The notes beneath the pieces were generated by a model. The model was not told the DNA's origin. It did not search any database and saw nothing but the letters and a program-made list of their open reading frames with translations. Shown here one piece after another: positions 27,299 through 37,418 of a stretch of DNA of 64,000 nt. Location: contig NZ_CP016076.1 in NCBI RefSeq assembly GCF_001941625.1, forward strand, positions 6,680,001 through 6,744,000, written 5' to 3'. Position 1 is the stretch's first letter; every line of letters begins with the position of its first letter. This DNA is from Actinoalloteichus fjordicus. GTDB lineage: Bacteria > Actinomycetota > Actinomycetes > Mycobacteriales > Pseudonocardiaceae. A program made the position numbers and the translations under genes.

Positions 27299-30200
27299 TC
27301 CTGCTCCTCGTCGTGGCGGCTAGCGGACTGATGGGATGGATCTGTGGAACTACCGGGACCGGCCAGGGCGTCAACCCTGTGGTGCCTGCCCTTCCGCAGT
27401 CCTTGTTGGAAGTTCGACATCTTGCCTCGAATCATCTCTGCCGACCGGGGAGGCGCATCCGACTGCTCGGGTGCGGCCTGCCGCTGCGTCTTAGTCTGCG
27501 GCGCGACCGAGCCGGGCATCAACTTGGCCTTCGGCACGCGCTTTGGCAAGCCTGCCTGCGTCACGCCTTCCGGAGTCTGAGCGAGCACCGTCTTGGCTGC
27601 CTCCCAACCATCGTCACCTGCGGAATGCCATCCCTGGCCCTCCGACGGCGCCGCCGCAGGCCGCTCCGGCCGCGCCGGCTGGCGGCGAGTGGGAGACGGC
27701 GGCGGGGTGGCGGGAGGCTGCGAGTCCGCGACCGGCGGCGTACGCCCGGCACCGGGCGCCGCCTGCCGCTGGGGTGCCTGCTCCTCCTGAGCGGGCTGCG
27801 GACGCCTGCGGGAGGCGACCGGCGGCGGGGTGGCCGCCTCGCGTCGGGGCGGAGCCTGCGGCGGCGCAGTCGGGGGAACGCCGTTCCTCGACGGAGCCGC
27901 CGGGGCCGGGGTGTTCCTGGCCGAACTCTTGGACGCGGCGCCCTTCTGCCGCGCCGCCTGAGCACCGGCACCGTTGGCGGGCTGGTCCTGCGGAGTGCCG
28001 CCGTCGCCCGCCTGGAACCACTGGGACAGGACGGCCTCGTAGATCGGCAGTCGCTCCGTCGGCGCATCGAAGTCGGTCTGCGCCTTCGGCGCCTCCGAGG
28101 AGCGACCGTCCGCGATGGCCGCACGCGACACGCCGCCCTGCGAACGGTCGTTCTGCCGCGGGGCGGCCTCGGCCTGCGGGTGGTCCTGCTGCGGGAACTG
28201 AGCCTCCCACTCGTCCTCGTCCGGCTCCTGGGCCTCGTCCATGTCGGCGGCGGTGAAGTACGCCGTGTCCTCAGGAGCCGGTCGTCCGGCGGCGGGCCTG
28301 CCCTGCTGCGGCTGCTCGTCCTCGGCGGGGTCTCGGTAACCGCCGCGCAGCTCCGACTCGGCCGATTCGCCGTAGAAGCCGAAGTAGTCCGTGGAGTCGG
28401 CCCTGGCGATGTCGCTCAATGCCGGGTCGCTCGGCAGCTGCTCGCCGAACGGCTCCATCGGGCCGGGCTCGGGCGCCACCGACGGCAGTGCAGGCAGCGA
28501 GCCCGCCCCGGAGGCGGGTCCGCCGTGATCGTTGACCACGGTCGGCAGCGCGAGGTTCTCCCTCGGCGCCGCCAGTGCCTGCGTGCCGGTCTGGCCGCCG
28601 CCGCGCAGCGAGGTCGGCCGCACCACCAGGATCGACGGCACCACGACCAGGGCGATGATGCCGCCCTCCAGGTACTCGCTGCGCAGTCGGACGCGGATCT
28701 CGTGTCGCTTGGCGAGCTGTGCGACCACGTACAGGCCCATGCGGCGGGAGACCCCGACGTCGACCCTCGGCGGGTTGGCGAGCCGTTCGTTGACCTCGGC
28801 GAGCTCGTCGTCGGCCATGCCGACGCCTCGGTCCGTGATCTCGATGATCAGCTCGTTCTTCCTGCTGTGCGCGGTGCGCACCGTGACCTTGGTCTGCGGG
28901 TCCGACAACGCGGTGGCGTTGTCGAGCAGCTCGGCGATGAGGTGGACGAGGTCGTTGACCGCTCGACCCTGCACCATCAGCTCCGGCGTGGCCGAAACCG
29001 TGACGCGGGCATACTGCTCGACCTCGGAGACCGAGGCACCGAGGATGTCGGTGACCGGAACCGGCCGCGCCATCCGCCGCGTCGTCTCGGTGCCCGCGAG
29101 AACCAGCAGGTTCTCACTGTTACGCCGCATCCGGGTGGCGAGGTGGTCCAGCTCGAACAGGTTCGCGAGCTGATCGGGGTCCTGCTCGTCGCGCTCCAGC
29201 CGGTCGATCAGGCCGAGCTGCCGTTCCACCAGGGTCTGGCTGCGGCGGGAGAGGTTGACGAACATCGCGTTGACGTTGGCGCGAAGCAGGGCCTGCTCGG
29301 CCGCCAACCGGACGGCTTCGTTGTGCACCGCGTCGAAGGCCCGCGCGAGCTGGCCGATCTCCTCGCGAGTGTGGATGTCGACGCTTTGCACGGTGACCTT
29401 GGGAATGTCGTTCTCGGTCTCGCGCATCTGGGCGATGACCGAGGGCAGTCGCTCGTGCGCCACTTCCAGCGCCGTCTTCCGCAGCACCCGCAGCGGACGC
29501 AGCATCGACCGGGCGACGAGCAGCATCAGCACCAGCGCGCCGACGAGGAAGCCCAACACCAGGGCCGCGTCCCGGAAGGCGGTCATCCTGGCCTGGTCGG
29601 CCAGCGACTCTCCGCGCGCCCGCAGGTCTTCCTGGAGATCCAGCTCGACCTCACGAGTCAGGCCGATCGTGGTGCTGGCCGACTGGTCCCACAGCACCGA
29701 GTTCAGCCCCAGCGGGATGCCGTTCTGGTGCCGGACCAGGGTGATCCCCTTGATGCTGTTCACGTCGTCGACCGCAGGGCCTGCGACGGTGTCGCTGTAG
29801 AGGTTGGCCTCACTCGGGCTGGCGATGGCGTAGAACTCGTTGACCGCCGCCGAGAACTGCGCGTTGGAGGCCTGGAGCTGCTGGAACTGGATCTCCCGCA
29901 GCTCGTCCCGATGCCCGGCGGCCAACAGGGTCGCCCGTTGCTGAGCGATCTCCTCCTTGGCCCTGGCCAGTGCCTCCGTCGCCCTCGCTGGAGCGCTGAC
30001 GGCGCTGTCGGTGATCGACGCGACGATGTCCCGGTTCATCTGCAACAGGAACTGGATGATGCTCGTGTAGGTCTTGATCGCCGCCGTCTCGGAGTACTCC
30101 GTCTCCCGGACGGCGCCACGCAGGCCCGCCAGGCCGCCGAGGCGCTCCAGCGCCCTGGTGCGACTGGTGATCACCTGGGTGTCGAAGTCGTCGAGCTGCC

Positions 30201-30663
30201 CGAGGCTGTCCCGCAGCCGTTGGACGTCCTGATCAACCCGGACGACCTGCTCGTCGACCGGCTGACCACCGCCCTGCCTGCCCCTGGCGATGTAGGACGA
30301 TGCGACGTCCCGTTCGCGCTGGAGCTCGTGGATCAGGTCGGTGCTGCGCTCGACGACGTCGAAGCCCCGGACGTTGCGGGCGTACTCGTCGGCCGCGTCG
30401 ATCTGGTCGAAGACTCGGAGCTGGCCTAAGAAGAGGGCGGCCAGCGTCGGGAGCAGCAGAACCGCGACGAGCTTGGTGCGCAGGCGCCAGTTCCGTAGCT
30501 GCCATCGGGCGCTGCGGGTCCCGCCGGACCCCTGACTGCTCTGCGAGGAGGCCTCAGCGGCCTCACTTGATGCCGCCGTCTCCTGGCGGTCTTCCACTCC
30601 TTCGCTCTCCAGTTCGAGCGGAGCGGGCTTTCTGCCCTGCGAAGGCTTTTCGGGGCGTGCCAC
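27295..30663 (-). CDS. cvnA: CvnA-type sensor histidine-kinase-like protein
   Basis: 1122 residues. Two membrane segments ([17 protein letters not shown] at about 65-85; [22 protein letters not shown] at about 360-380) flank an extracytoplasmic helical nitrate-sensing (NIT) domain. A HAMP-like region and a GHKL ATPase domain follow ([36 protein letters not shown]). No phospho-accepting His box was seen, as in other CvnA. The last about 420 residues are Pro/Gln/Arg/Ala-rich and likely disordered. GTG 30663 is preferred over a TTG at 30681. A perfect LexA-type box lies 37 bases upstream. Confidence 0.92.
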   Translation of the reverse strand: MARPEKPSQGRKPAPLELESEGVEDRQETAASSEAAEASSQSSQGSGGTRSARWQLRNWRLRTKLVAVLLLPTLAALFLGQLRVFDQIDAADEYARNVRGFDVVERSTDLIHELQRERDVASSYIARGRQGGGQPVDEQVVRVDQDVQRLRDSLGQLDDFDTQVITSRTRALERLGGLAGLRGAVRETEYSETAAIKTYTSIIQFLLQMNRDIVASITDSAVSAPARATEALARAKEEIAQQRATLLAAGHRDELREIQFQQLQASNAQFSAAVNEFYAIASPSEANLYSDTVAGPAVDDVNSIKGITLVRHQNGIPLGLNSVLWDQSASTTIGLTREVELDLQEDLRARGESLADQARMTAFRDAALVLGFLVGALVLMLLVARSMLRPLRVLRKTALEVAHERLPSVIAQMRETENDIPKVTVQSVDIHTREEIGQLARAFDAVHNEAVRLAAEQALLRANVNAMFVNLSRRSQTLVERQLGLIDRLERDEQDPDQLANLFELDHLATRMRRNSENLLVLAGTETTRRMARPVPVTDILGASVSEVEQYARVTVSATPELMVQGRAVNDLVHLIAELLDNATALSDPQTKVTVRTAHSRKNELIIEITDRGVGMADDELAEVNERLANPPRVDVGVSRRMGLYVVAQLAKRHEIRVRLRSEYLEGGIIALVVVPSILVVRPTSLRGGGQTGTQALAAPRENLALPTVVNDHGGPASGAGSLPALPSVAPEPGPMEPFGEQLPSDPALSDIARADSTDYFGFYGESAESELRGGYRDPAEDEQPQQGRPAAGRPAPEDTAYFTAADMDEAQEPDEDEWEAQFPQQDHPQAEAAPRQNDRSQGGVSRAAIADGRSSEAPKAQTDFDAPTERLPIYEAVLSQWFQAGDGGTPQDQPANGAGAQAARQKGAASKSSARNTPAPAAPSRNGVPPTAPPQAPPRREAATPPPVASRRRPQPAQEEQAPQRQAAPGAGRTPPVADSQPPATPPPSPTRRQPARPERPAAAPSEGQGWHSAGDDGWEAAKTVLAQTPEGVTQAGLPKRVPKAKLMPGSVAPQTKTQRQAAPEQSDAPPRSAEMIRGKMSNFQQGLRKGRHHRVDALAGPGSSTDPSHQSASRHDEEQE

Positions 30664-30699
30664 GACTAGCAGACCCTCCAACTCGGGCAGGCGGAGAAA

Positions 30700-30715
30700 T
30701 CGAACGAGTGTTCGA
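30700..30715. promoter_or_regulatory. Perfect LexA/SOS box upstream of cvnA
   Basis: TCGAACGAGTGTTCGA is an exact match to the actinobacterial LexA consensus TCGAAC-N4-GTTCGA. It lies 37-52 bases before the cvnA GTG, in promoter range. LexA repression of the conservon is inferred from the motif alone. Confidence 0.75.
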
Positions 30716-31124
30716 CCTCGGACCTTGACTTGGTGCCCGACGGCGCGGAGACCGACCGATGCCCGGGGAGGAACGCCCCCGCGTCCCCGGCATCGGACTC
30801 TCGACGCAAGCCGCCGTCTCGCGGGTCGGGTCGACCATCGGTCGAACTCGCCGGACCCGCATCGATCACAGCGAAGGCCTGGAACAGCGAAGTCATCGAC
30901 TCCGCCCTCGCCCTGGCCGTCACCACCGGACTCGCCATCACGCTCCCTGGTCAGTTCAGCAGACTGCCGTGATCATGCCCGCCGGGAAGGTCGAACAGAC
31001 CACCCCATCAGGCGGCCAGCCGAAACTATACTCACACAACGCGACCCATTGCGTCCCCCGCCCGTAAAGGAAATGCACCCATTCGGCGGTACTAGATCGT
31101 AACTTAGACCAGGTCACACACGGG

Positions 31125-31153
31125 TTGTTAAGGCTGTTCCCGCCGTTTAGGGT
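31125..31153 (+). promoter_or_regulatory. Promoter of the ABC importer operon
   Basis: TTGTTA (31125-31130) and TAGGGT (31148-31153) are exactly 17 bases apart, with the start codon 43 bases downstream of the -10. Confidence 0.7.
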
Positions 31154-31195
31154 GGCCCCACTCAGCAATAGAGTTGGCTTCCTTAAGGAGGGGGC

Positions 31196-32236
31196 ATGGC
31201 CCCACGTGTGGGCTCCGGTGCGCCGGCCACCAAACTCGCCAGACCCGCCAGAGTCGCCACCGCCATCATGGCGACGGCAACTCTGTTCGCTACCAGCGCC
31301 TGCGGACTGCTCGATGGTTCCGCTGGTCAGGAGGAGAGCAGCGGCGACGGCGGAAACGGCGTCGTGGAGCAGGAGGTCATCCGACTGGGACTACTCCCGG
31401 TCGTCGATGTCGCCTCTGTGCACATCGCCATCGAAGACGGATTCTTCGAGGAAGAGGGCGTCGAGATCGAGCTCACGTCCATTCAGGGTGCCGCGGCGGC
31501 GATGCCCGGTCTGGAGGCAGGTGAACTCGACATCGTCTTCGGTAACTGGGTGTCGATCTTCGCCGCGCATTCGGCACTGGGCAACATCAAGCTCGTCGCC
31601 GACAGCTACTACGCGCTGCCCAACACCTGGATGGTCATGACCACCCCGGACAGCGGGCTCACCCAGCCGGAAGACCTGATGGGCCGGACCATCGGCGTCA
31701 CCAGCCAGGGCAGCCTGGCCGAGGTGACCATCAAGTCGGTGCTGCGGGCCAACGACCTCGACCCGGACAACGTCAGCTTCGTCGAGATGGGCTACCCCGA
31801 CATGGCGGCGGCGCTGGACTCGGGCCAGGTCGACGCGGCGCTGATGGCCGAGCCCTTCATCACCAACGCGGAGCTGGAGATCGGCGCGGTGCCGGTCTTC
31901 GACGCCGCCTCCGGCCCCACCGAGGAGATCCCGATCGCGGGCTTCGCGGCCAAGGACGAGTGGGCTGCGGAGAACCCGCAGACCGTCGCGGCCTTCCAGC
32001 GCGCCTTCTCCCGTGGTCAGGAGGTCGCCAGCTCCGACCGCGAGCGCGTCGAGCAGATGGTTCAGGAGTACGCGAGCATCGAGCCGGAGACCGCGTCGCT
32101 GCTGAACCTCGGCGGCTGGCCGACGACGCTGGAGGCGTCCAGGCTGCAGCGCATCCCCAACCTGATGCTGGAGTACGAACTGATCGACGAGCCGATCGAG
32201 GCCGAGTCGATGATCCTCTCGCAGCCGCGAAACTGA
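31196..32236 (+). CDS. ABC importer substrate-binding lipoprotein (SsuA/TauA/THI5-like)
   Basis: 346 residues. The signal peptide ends at a lipobox (LFATSAC). The mature protein has the NMT1/SsuA-like type II binding fold: IRLGLLPVVDVASVHIAIEDGFFEEEGVEIEL, ELDIVFGNWVSIFAAH, EDLMGRTIGVTSQGSLAEV and GQVDAALMAEPFITNAE. Known members bind sulfonates, nitrate or thiamine precursors; the ligand here cannot be assigned. ATG with AAGGAGGGGG upstream. First gene of an operon with two permeases and an ATPase. Confidence 0.9.
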   Translation: MAPRVGSGAPATKLARPARVATAIMATATLFATSACGLLDGSAGQEESSGDGGNGVVEQEVIRLGLLPVVDVASVHIAIEDGFFEEEGVEIELTSIQGAAAAMPGLEAGELDIVFGNWVSIFAAHSALGNIKLVADSYYALPNTWMVMTTPDSGLTQPEDLMGRTIGVTSQGSLAEVTIKSVLRANDLDPDNVSFVEMGYPDMAAALDSGQVDAALMAEPFITNAELEIGAVPVFDAASGPTEEIPIAGFAAKDEWAAENPQTVAAFQRAFSRGQEVASSDRERVEQMVQEYASIEPETASLLNLGGWPTTLEASRLQRIPNLMLEYELIDEPIEAESMILSQPRN

Positions 32237-32240
32237 CCTG

Positions 32241-33008
32241 ATGCGTTCGGTTCTTCGCGGCCTGGTCGGGCTGGCCGGCTTTCTCGCCCTGTGCGAGATC
32301 GTCGGCCGGTCCGGCCTGGTCCCCTCGTACTATCTGCCCCCGCCCTCGGTGGTCCTCACCACGCTCGGCGGCCTGCTCGTCGATCAGAGCTTCCTGATGC
32401 ACGTCGTCGCGACCGTGCTGGCCTGGCTGATCGCGATGGGCATCGCCGTCGGCATCGCGGTGCCCGCCGGACTGCTGCTCGGCAGCGTCAAGGCGGTGCG
32501 GGTCGCGACTCGCTCGGTCATCGAGTTCCTGCGGCCCATCCCGTCGGTGGCGTTGATCCCGCTGGCGCTGGTCCTGCTGGGCACCGGCCCGGAGACGAAG
32601 ATCGCTCTCGCGGTCTACGCCGCGATCTGGCCGATCATGTTCAACACCATCTACGCGCTGGACGAGATGGACTCGATGATGATCGACACCGCGCGGTCGT
32701 TCCGGCTGGGCAGGCTTCGCACGCTGGCCACGGTGGCACTGCCCAACTCGGCGCCGTTCATCGCGACGGGCATCCGGGTGGCGGCCTCCATCGCGTTGAT
32801 CCTGGTCATCAGTACCGAACTGCTCGCAGGCGGCAGGGTAGGCCTCGGCGTGTTCATCCTCGAGGCGAGTTCCAGCGTGGGTCGGATGGACGTCGTCCTG
32901 GCGGGCACCGTGGTCGCGGGCGCCGTCGGCTATCTGACGAATGAACTGCTGGAGCGGGCCCAACGACGCTGGCTCGGCTGGGACAACACCGTCGAGGCCG
33001 TCCGGTGA
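32241..33008 (+). CDS. ABC importer permease (SsuC/TauC type)
   Basis: 255 residues with about six membrane helices. The BPD_transp_1 coupling region reads ARSFRLGRLRTLATVALPNSAPFIATGIRVAASIAL (EAA-like loop). N-terminal YLPPPSVVLTTLGGLL and FLRPIPSVALIPLALVLLG are typical of sulfonate/nitrate/taurine permeases. It starts 4 bases after the binding-protein stop. A second, different permease follows, so the channel is probably a heterodimer. Confidence 0.92.
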   Translation: MRSVLRGLVGLAGFLALCEIVGRSGLVPSYYLPPPSVVLTTLGGLLVDQSFLMHVVATVLAWLIAMGIAVGIAVPAGLLLGSVKAVRVATRSVIEFLRPIPSVALIPLALVLLGTGPETKIALAVYAAIWPIMFNTIYALDEMDSMMIDTARSFRLGRLRTLATVALPNSAPFIATGIRVAASIALILVISTELLAGGRVGLGVFILEASSSVGRMDVVLAGTVVAGAVGYLTNELLERAQRRWLGWDNTVEAVR

Positions 33009-33048
33009 GGCGTGGGCAGAGTGGAATTCACCGTCAATTCACGAATTC

Positions 33049-33073
33049 GCCTTCTCCGACGATTCGAGAAGGC
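33049..33073 (+). promoter_or_regulatory. Hairpin between the two permease genes
   Basis: GCCTTCTC (33049-33056) pairs with GAGAAGGC (33066-33073), 9-base loop, in the 172-base gap inside the operon. It may be an mRNA stability or attenuation element. Confidence 0.45.
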
Positions 33074-33180
33074 CTGCCGGACCGGGACGGCGATGAGCAG
33101 AGGCAGGGCCGGTCGATGAGGGCGCCCACGAGTCCGACATCACATCGATGGTCGGCGTCGCAGCAGGCGGAGGTGAGCAG

Positions 33181-34005
33181 GTGACCGCGTCGGCGCTCGC
33201 ACTCAAGGGCTTCGCCCAACGCTGGGTCGTCTTCGTCGGGCTCATCCTGGTGTGGGAGGTCGCCGCCCGCCTCGGCGAGAGCGTCTTCTTCCCGCCGCCG
33301 ACCGAGATCGGCGCGACGGCGGTCGGCCTCTGGTTCTCCGGGCCCGCAGGCCAGCTCTTCCTCAGTGACACCGTGCTGGGCGACATCGTGCCCAGCGTGG
33401 TCCGGATGCTGAGCGCCTGGCTGGTCGCGGGCGTGATCGGGGTGTCGCTCGGCCTCGTGCTCGGGCGGTCGCGCACCGCGATGGACTACGTCGGTCCGCT
33501 GTTCTCCTTCGCGCGAGCGATTCCCTCGCCCGCGCTGGTCCCGGTGTTCCTGGCCCTGTTCTCGATCGGCACGCCCATGCAGATGGCGACGATCATCTTC
33601 GGCGTCGTCTGGCCCGTGCTGCTCAACGCCGTCGACGGTGCGCAGGCAGTGGACAAGACCAAGGTCGAGACGGCCAAGTCCTTCCGCATCCCGTACTGGC
33701 AGTGGATGGGCATGGTCGTGCTGCCCTCGGCAGGCCCCAAGATCTTCGCCGGGCTGCGGGTCGCACTGTCACTGTCGTTGGTGCTGATGGTCATCTCGGA
33801 GCTGGTCGGTGCGATCAACGGCATCGGTTACCAGCTGATCGCCGCGCAACGACTGTTCCGGTTCGACGAGACCTGGGCGTGGATCGTCCTGCTCGGGGTA
33901 CTCGGCTACGTCTTCAACACGGTTCTCCTCGCGGTGGAACGCCGCGTACTGGGGTGGCAGCAGGCGCAAGGCGCAGGCACGAGCCTGGCCAGGACAGGAG
34001 GGTGA
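33181..34005 (+). CDS. Second ABC importer permease (SsuC/TauC type)
   Basis: 274 residues, about six membrane helices. Signatures: VFFPPPTEIGATAVGLW, FARAIPSPALVPVFLALFSIG and the EAA-like loop ETAKSFRIPYWQWMGMVVLPSAGPKIFAGLRVALSLSLV. GTG 33181 is chosen because GGAGGTGAG lies just upstream; a longer frame from 33148 has no such site. It overlaps no gene and is followed one base later by the ATPase gene. Confidence 0.9.
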   Translation: MTASALALKGFAQRWVVFVGLILVWEVAARLGESVFFPPPTEIGATAVGLWFSGPAGQLFLSDTVLGDIVPSVVRMLSAWLVAGVIGVSLGLVLGRSRTAMDYVGPLFSFARAIPSPALVPVFLALFSIGTPMQMATIIFGVVWPVLLNAVDGAQAVDKTKVETAKSFRIPYWQWMGMVVLPSAGPKIFAGLRVALSLSLVLMVISELVGAINGIGYQLIAAQRLFRFDETWAWIVLLGVLGYVFNTVLLAVERRVLGWQQAQGAGTSLARTGG

Positions 34006-34006
34006 C

Positions 34007-34849
34007 ATGACGACGATGTTGCAGGTGACCGATCTCGGTCACACCTATGGAGGCGACGCGGGCTACACGGCCATCGACGACCTCTCCTTCACGGTGAACA
34101 CCGGCGAACTGGTCTGCATCGTCGGCCCTTCCGGCTGCGGCAAGTCGACGCTGTTGCGCGCGGTGTCCGGGCTGCACCGCCCCAGCCGAGGGACGGTGCG
34201 GTTGCAGGACGACCCGGTGAACGGCGTCCCCGAGGACCTCGCCGTCGTGTTCCAGGACTACAGCCGGTCGCTCTTTCCCTGGCTGACCGTGGCGGGCAAT
34301 GTGGAGTTCCCGCTGCGCAGCCGGGGTATTCCGGCCGCACAGCGCAAGGAGCGCGCCGCCGAGGCGCTCGAAGCCGTCGGGCTCTCTGCCGCCGCGGCGA
34401 AGTACCCTCGGCAGCTCTCCGGCGGCATGCAGCAGCGGGTCTCCATCGCCAGGGCACTGGCGTGCAGGCCCGCCCTGCTGCTGATGGACGAGCCCTTCGC
34501 CTCGGTGGACGCCCAGACCAGGGCCGAACTGGAGGACCTGCTGTTGAAGGTCCAGCGCGAACAGGACACCACGGTGCTGCTGGTCACCCACGACATCGAC
34601 GAGAGCGTGTACCTGGCGCACCGGGTCCTGGTGCTGTCCACCGCGCCCGCGTCGGTGGTCGCCGACCTCCCGGTCGACCTCCCGCCGGAACGGGATCAGA
34701 TCACCACCAAGGAGGACCCTCGCTTCATCGAGCTGCGTGGCGAGGTCGCGCGGCTGCTGCGCCGCCCCGAGAACGTGCCGGTCGTGGCGGACGCCGAGGG
34801 CGCGGCCGACTCGGTCGACGTCGAGCCCGTGGTCGCGGCGAAGTCCTGA
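34007..34849 (+). CDS. ABC importer ATPase (SsuB/TauB type)
   Basis: 280 residues. Walker A GPSGCGKSTLL, Q-loop VVFQDYSRSLFPWLTV, signature LSGGMQQRVSIARAL, Walker B LLLMDEPFASVD, and switch His in LVTHDIDESVYLAHRV. The Q-loop and D-loop details fit nitrate/sulfonate/taurine importers. The ATG follows the permease stop by one base. The last about 25 residues are an Ala/Val/Asp-rich tail. A strong terminator follows. Confidence 0.93.
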   Translation: MTTMLQVTDLGHTYGGDAGYTAIDDLSFTVNTGELVCIVGPSGCGKSTLLRAVSGLHRPSRGTVRLQDDPVNGVPEDLAVVFQDYSRSLFPWLTVAGNVEFPLRSRGIPAAQRKERAAEALEAVGLSAAAAKYPRQLSGGMQQRVSIARALACRPALLLMDEPFASVDAQTRAELEDLLLKVQREQDTTVLLVTHDIDESVYLAHRVLVLSTAPASVVADLPVDLPPERDQITTKEDPRFIELRGEVARLLRRPENVPVVADAEGAADSVDVEPVVAAKS

Positions 34850-35435
34850 CCCGACGCGGCTAGCACGGCAGGCCCGTTCGGCCCGCTCGACACGGCAGGC
34901 TCCTCGACACGTCGTGACGGTCCGGGCCGGTCGTCCGCGCAGGCCAGGCGCGGGTGCTCCGCCGTCCAGGCAGGAAGGCCCGGTGTGCTGCCACACCGGG
35001 CCTTCGCATTCCTCGCCGCGCCGACCCGGCGCCTCGACGTGACACGGATCGCAGTGTCCGTCGCCGTAGCGGGCGTCCCTCGACGCAGCACCACACACCT
35101 GCGCGGCCGACGAACGGGCCTCTCCACCGGGTGCCACGGGCGTCACGGCGACCGGCCCGGTCACGCACACCGGCCGCCCGGCTCCGATTCACGACACCGG
35201 TCGGCAGGCCCAGCCCTCGAAGCCGACGTCGTGCGCGCCGTCGGCACGTCGACCAGGCCCGATCCCGGCTCGGCGCACGGCTGGGACGCTCCGGGCGGCG
35301 TGGCCACCTGGCACACTCGGGCGAGGCAGCCGGGCCGAGCACGGATCGAGATCGACGGCCGGACTCGGACCGGCCCGCCACCTGCGGACACCCTCGCCGC
35401 GAGCAGGCGGCCGACCCCACGCGGAGCAGGCCTGA
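34850..35435. other. Intergenic region upstream of the MITE-like element
   Basis: About 590 bases with no supported gene. They hold the importer terminator (34974-35005). The rest is GC-rich with short overlapping frames on both strands that lack ribosome sites. Confidence 0.6.
34974..35005 (+). terminator. Perfect 14-bp hairpin terminator of the ABC importer
   Basis: GAAGGCCCGGTGTG (34974-34987) pairs with CACACCGGGCCTTC (34992-35005) around a 4-base loop, about 125 bases past the ATPase stop. Confidence 0.8.
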
Positions 35436-35600
35436 GAGCCTGTCTTCGGTCCCCCTGGAGTCGTGAGCGGGGATCAGCGTGGATGAGCTGCCAGGCGGAA
35501 GCAGGAGACATGACGGAGTCATGTCTCCTGACGACGACAACGCCGCAGATCGCCGCTGCCTGCCCCGCGCAACAGGAAAGCGGGGATCAAAGACAGGCTC
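35436..35600. mobile_element. MITE-like element, copy A (165 bp)
   Basis: Bounded by GAGCCTGTCTTCGGTCCCC (left) and GGGGATCAAAGACAGGCTC (right), imperfect terminal inverted repeats, and flanked by TGA on both sides as a likely 3-bp target duplication. It carries no gene. An internal 13-bp hairpin (35502-35530) has a 3-base loop. Its right end, read in reverse, matches about 40 bases of the left end of copy B at 55303. The TNA-type target suggests mobilisation by an IS5-like transposase elsewhere. Confidence 0.65.
35502..35530. repeat. 13-bp hairpin inside MITE copy A
   Basis: CAGGAGACATGAC and GTCATGTCTCCTG are perfectly complementary around GGA. It is absent from copy B, so it is a separate insertion or part of a longer ancestor. 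Confidence 0.6.
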
Positions 35601-35684
35601 TGAGAACAGTCGAGCGGGAAGAACGGGCCTGGACAGGCACACTGGACAAGCGCACTGACCGCCAGAGCAAGGAGCACGAACGCG

Positions 35685-37346
35685 GTGACCGACGGCCCAC
35701 TGATCGTCCAGTCAGACAAGACGCTGCTGCTGGAGATCGACCACGCCCGATCGAACGACGCGCGGATCGCCATCGCGCCCTTCGCCGAGTTGGAACGCGC
35801 GCCGGAGCACGTGCACACGTATCGGATCACGCCGCTGGCGCTGTGGAACGCCAGGGCGGCGGGCCATGACGCCGAGCAGGTCGTCGACGTCCTCGTCCGA
35901 TACTCGCGGTATCCCGTTCCGCAGCCGCTGCTGGTCGACGTCGTCGACACGATGGGCCGGTTCGGCAGGCTACGGCTCGTCAACAGCCCGGTGCACGGCC
36001 TGGTCCTGGAGTCGCTCGACCGAGCCGTGCTCACCGAGGTCCTGCGGAACAAGAAGATCGCTCCGATGCTCGGCGATCGGGTCGACGACGACGTCACCGT
36101 CGTGCATCCCAGCGAGCGCGGCAGGCTGAAGCAGGCCCTGCTCAAGATCGGCTGGCCCGCCGAGGACCTCGCGGGTTACGTCGACGGCGAGGCCCATCCC
36201 ATCTCGCTGGCCCAGGACGGCTGGCAGCTTCGCGACTACCAGCGACAGGCCGTCGACGCCTTCTGGGCGGGCGGATCGGGCGTCGTGGTGCTGCCGTGCG
36301 GAGCGGGCAAGACGCTCGTCGGCGCTGCGGCGATGGCCGAGGCAAGCGCCACGACGCTGATCCTGGTCACCAACACGGTGGCGGGCAGGCAGTGGAAGCG
36401 CGAGCTGATCGCGCGGACCTCGCTGACCGAGGACGAGATCGGCGAGTACTCGGGGGAGCGCAAGGAGATCCGGCCGGTCACCATCGCCACGTACCAGGTG
36501 ATCACCCGCAAGTCCAAGGGCGAGTATCGGAACCTGGAACTGTTCGACTCCCGCGACTGGGGCCTGGTCCTCTACGACGAGGTGCACCTGCTGCCCGCGC
36601 CGGTCTTCCGGATGACCGCCGACCTCCAGTCCCGTCGCAGGCTCGGGCTCACCGCGACCCTGGTCCGAGAGGACGGCCGCGAAGGCGACGTCTTCTCGCT
36701 GATCGGCCCGAAGCGCTACGACGCGCCGTGGAAGGACATCGAGGCGCAGGGCTGGATCGCGCCTGCCGACTGCACGGAGGTCCGCGTCACGCTGACCGAG
36801 TCGGAGCGCCTGGCCTATGCCACGGCGGACCCGGAGGAGCGCTACAAGGTGTGCGCCACGGCGCGGACCAAGGTGCCGGTCGTGCAGGCGATCCTCGATC
36901 GGCATCCCGACGAGCCCTCGCTGGTCATCGGCGCCTACCTCGATCAGCTCGACGAGCTGGGCGAGGCGTTGAACGCGCCCGTGATTCAGGGATCGACCAA
37001 GAACAAGGAGCGGGAGGCCCTGTTCGAGGCGTTCCGGAAGGGCGAGCTGCGCACGCTGGTCGTGTCCAAGGTGGCCAACTTCTCCATCGACCTCCCCGAG
37101 GCCTCGGTCGCTATTCAGGTCTCCGGCACGTTCGGCTCGAGGCAGGAGGAGGCCCAGCGGCTCGGCCGGGTCATGCGGCCGAAGGAGGACGGCAGGCAGG
37201 CGCACTTCTACTCGGTGATCTCGCGGGACACCCTGGACACCGACTACGCGGCACACCGGCAGCGCTTCCTCGCCGAGCAGGGCTACGCCTATCGGATCGT
37301 GGACGCCGACGACCTGCTCGGGCCGTCGCTGCCGGACATCGCCTGA
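35685..37346 (+). CDS. DNA repair helicase XPB
   Basis: 553 residues. SF2 helicase motifs: Walker A LPCGAGKTLVG (about 206), ITRKSKGEY, DEVH box YDEVHLLPAPVF (D298), motif III GLTATLVREDG, and motif VI QRLGRVMRPKEDGRQ. N-terminal damage-recognition-like region (LIVQSDKTLLLEIDH through DTMGRFGRLRL). XPB unwinds DNA 3' to 5'; bacterial XPB occurs mainly in actinomycetes. Its associated C-terminal-domain protein is encoded at 23076. GTG start about 85 bases downstream of the MITE copy, which could affect its promoter. Confidence 0.95.
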   Translation: MTDGPLIVQSDKTLLLEIDHARSNDARIAIAPFAELERAPEHVHTYRITPLALWNARAAGHDAEQVVDVLVRYSRYPVPQPLLVDVVDTMGRFGRLRLVNSPVHGLVLESLDRAVLTEVLRNKKIAPMLGDRVDDDVTVVHPSERGRLKQALLKIGWPAEDLAGYVDGEAHPISLAQDGWQLRDYQRQAVDAFWAGGSGVVVLPCGAGKTLVGAAAMAEASATTLILVTNTVAGRQWKRELIARTSLTEDEIGEYSGERKEIRPVTIATYQVITRKSKGEYRNLELFDSRDWGLVLYDEVHLLPAPVFRMTADLQSRRRLGLTATLVREDGREGDVFSLIGPKRYDAPWKDIEAQGWIAPADCTEVRVTLTESERLAYATADPEERYKVCATARTKVPVVQAILDRHPDEPSLVIGAYLDQLDELGEALNAPVIQGSTKNKEREALFEAFRKGELRTLVVSKVANFSIDLPEASVAIQVSGTFGSRQEEAQRLGRVMRPKEDGRQAHFYSVISRDTLDTDYAAHRQRFLAEQGYAYRIVDADDLLGPSLPDIA

Positions 37347-37418
37347 CGGCTGCGGACCGGGCGGGGAACCTCCGGCGACGACCGCGCGGCGCGGACCGAA
37401 GCGGCGGGCGGCGGGCGG

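Larger units (their letters stand above)
30664..31195. other. Divergent promoter region between cvnA and the ABC importer
   Basis: 532 bases with no supported gene. On the cvnA side is the SOS-type palindrome at 30700-30715. On the importer side is the promoter at 31125-31153. Short frames in the middle (about 30730-31100) overlap each other on both strands, lack ribosome sites and look like noise. Confidence 0.65.

Noticed and set aside
35445-35595. GTCCCC/GCGGGGATCA stretches recalling CRISPR repeats
   Set aside because: They are the inner parts of the MITE-like terminal repeats and do not recur with regular spacing.
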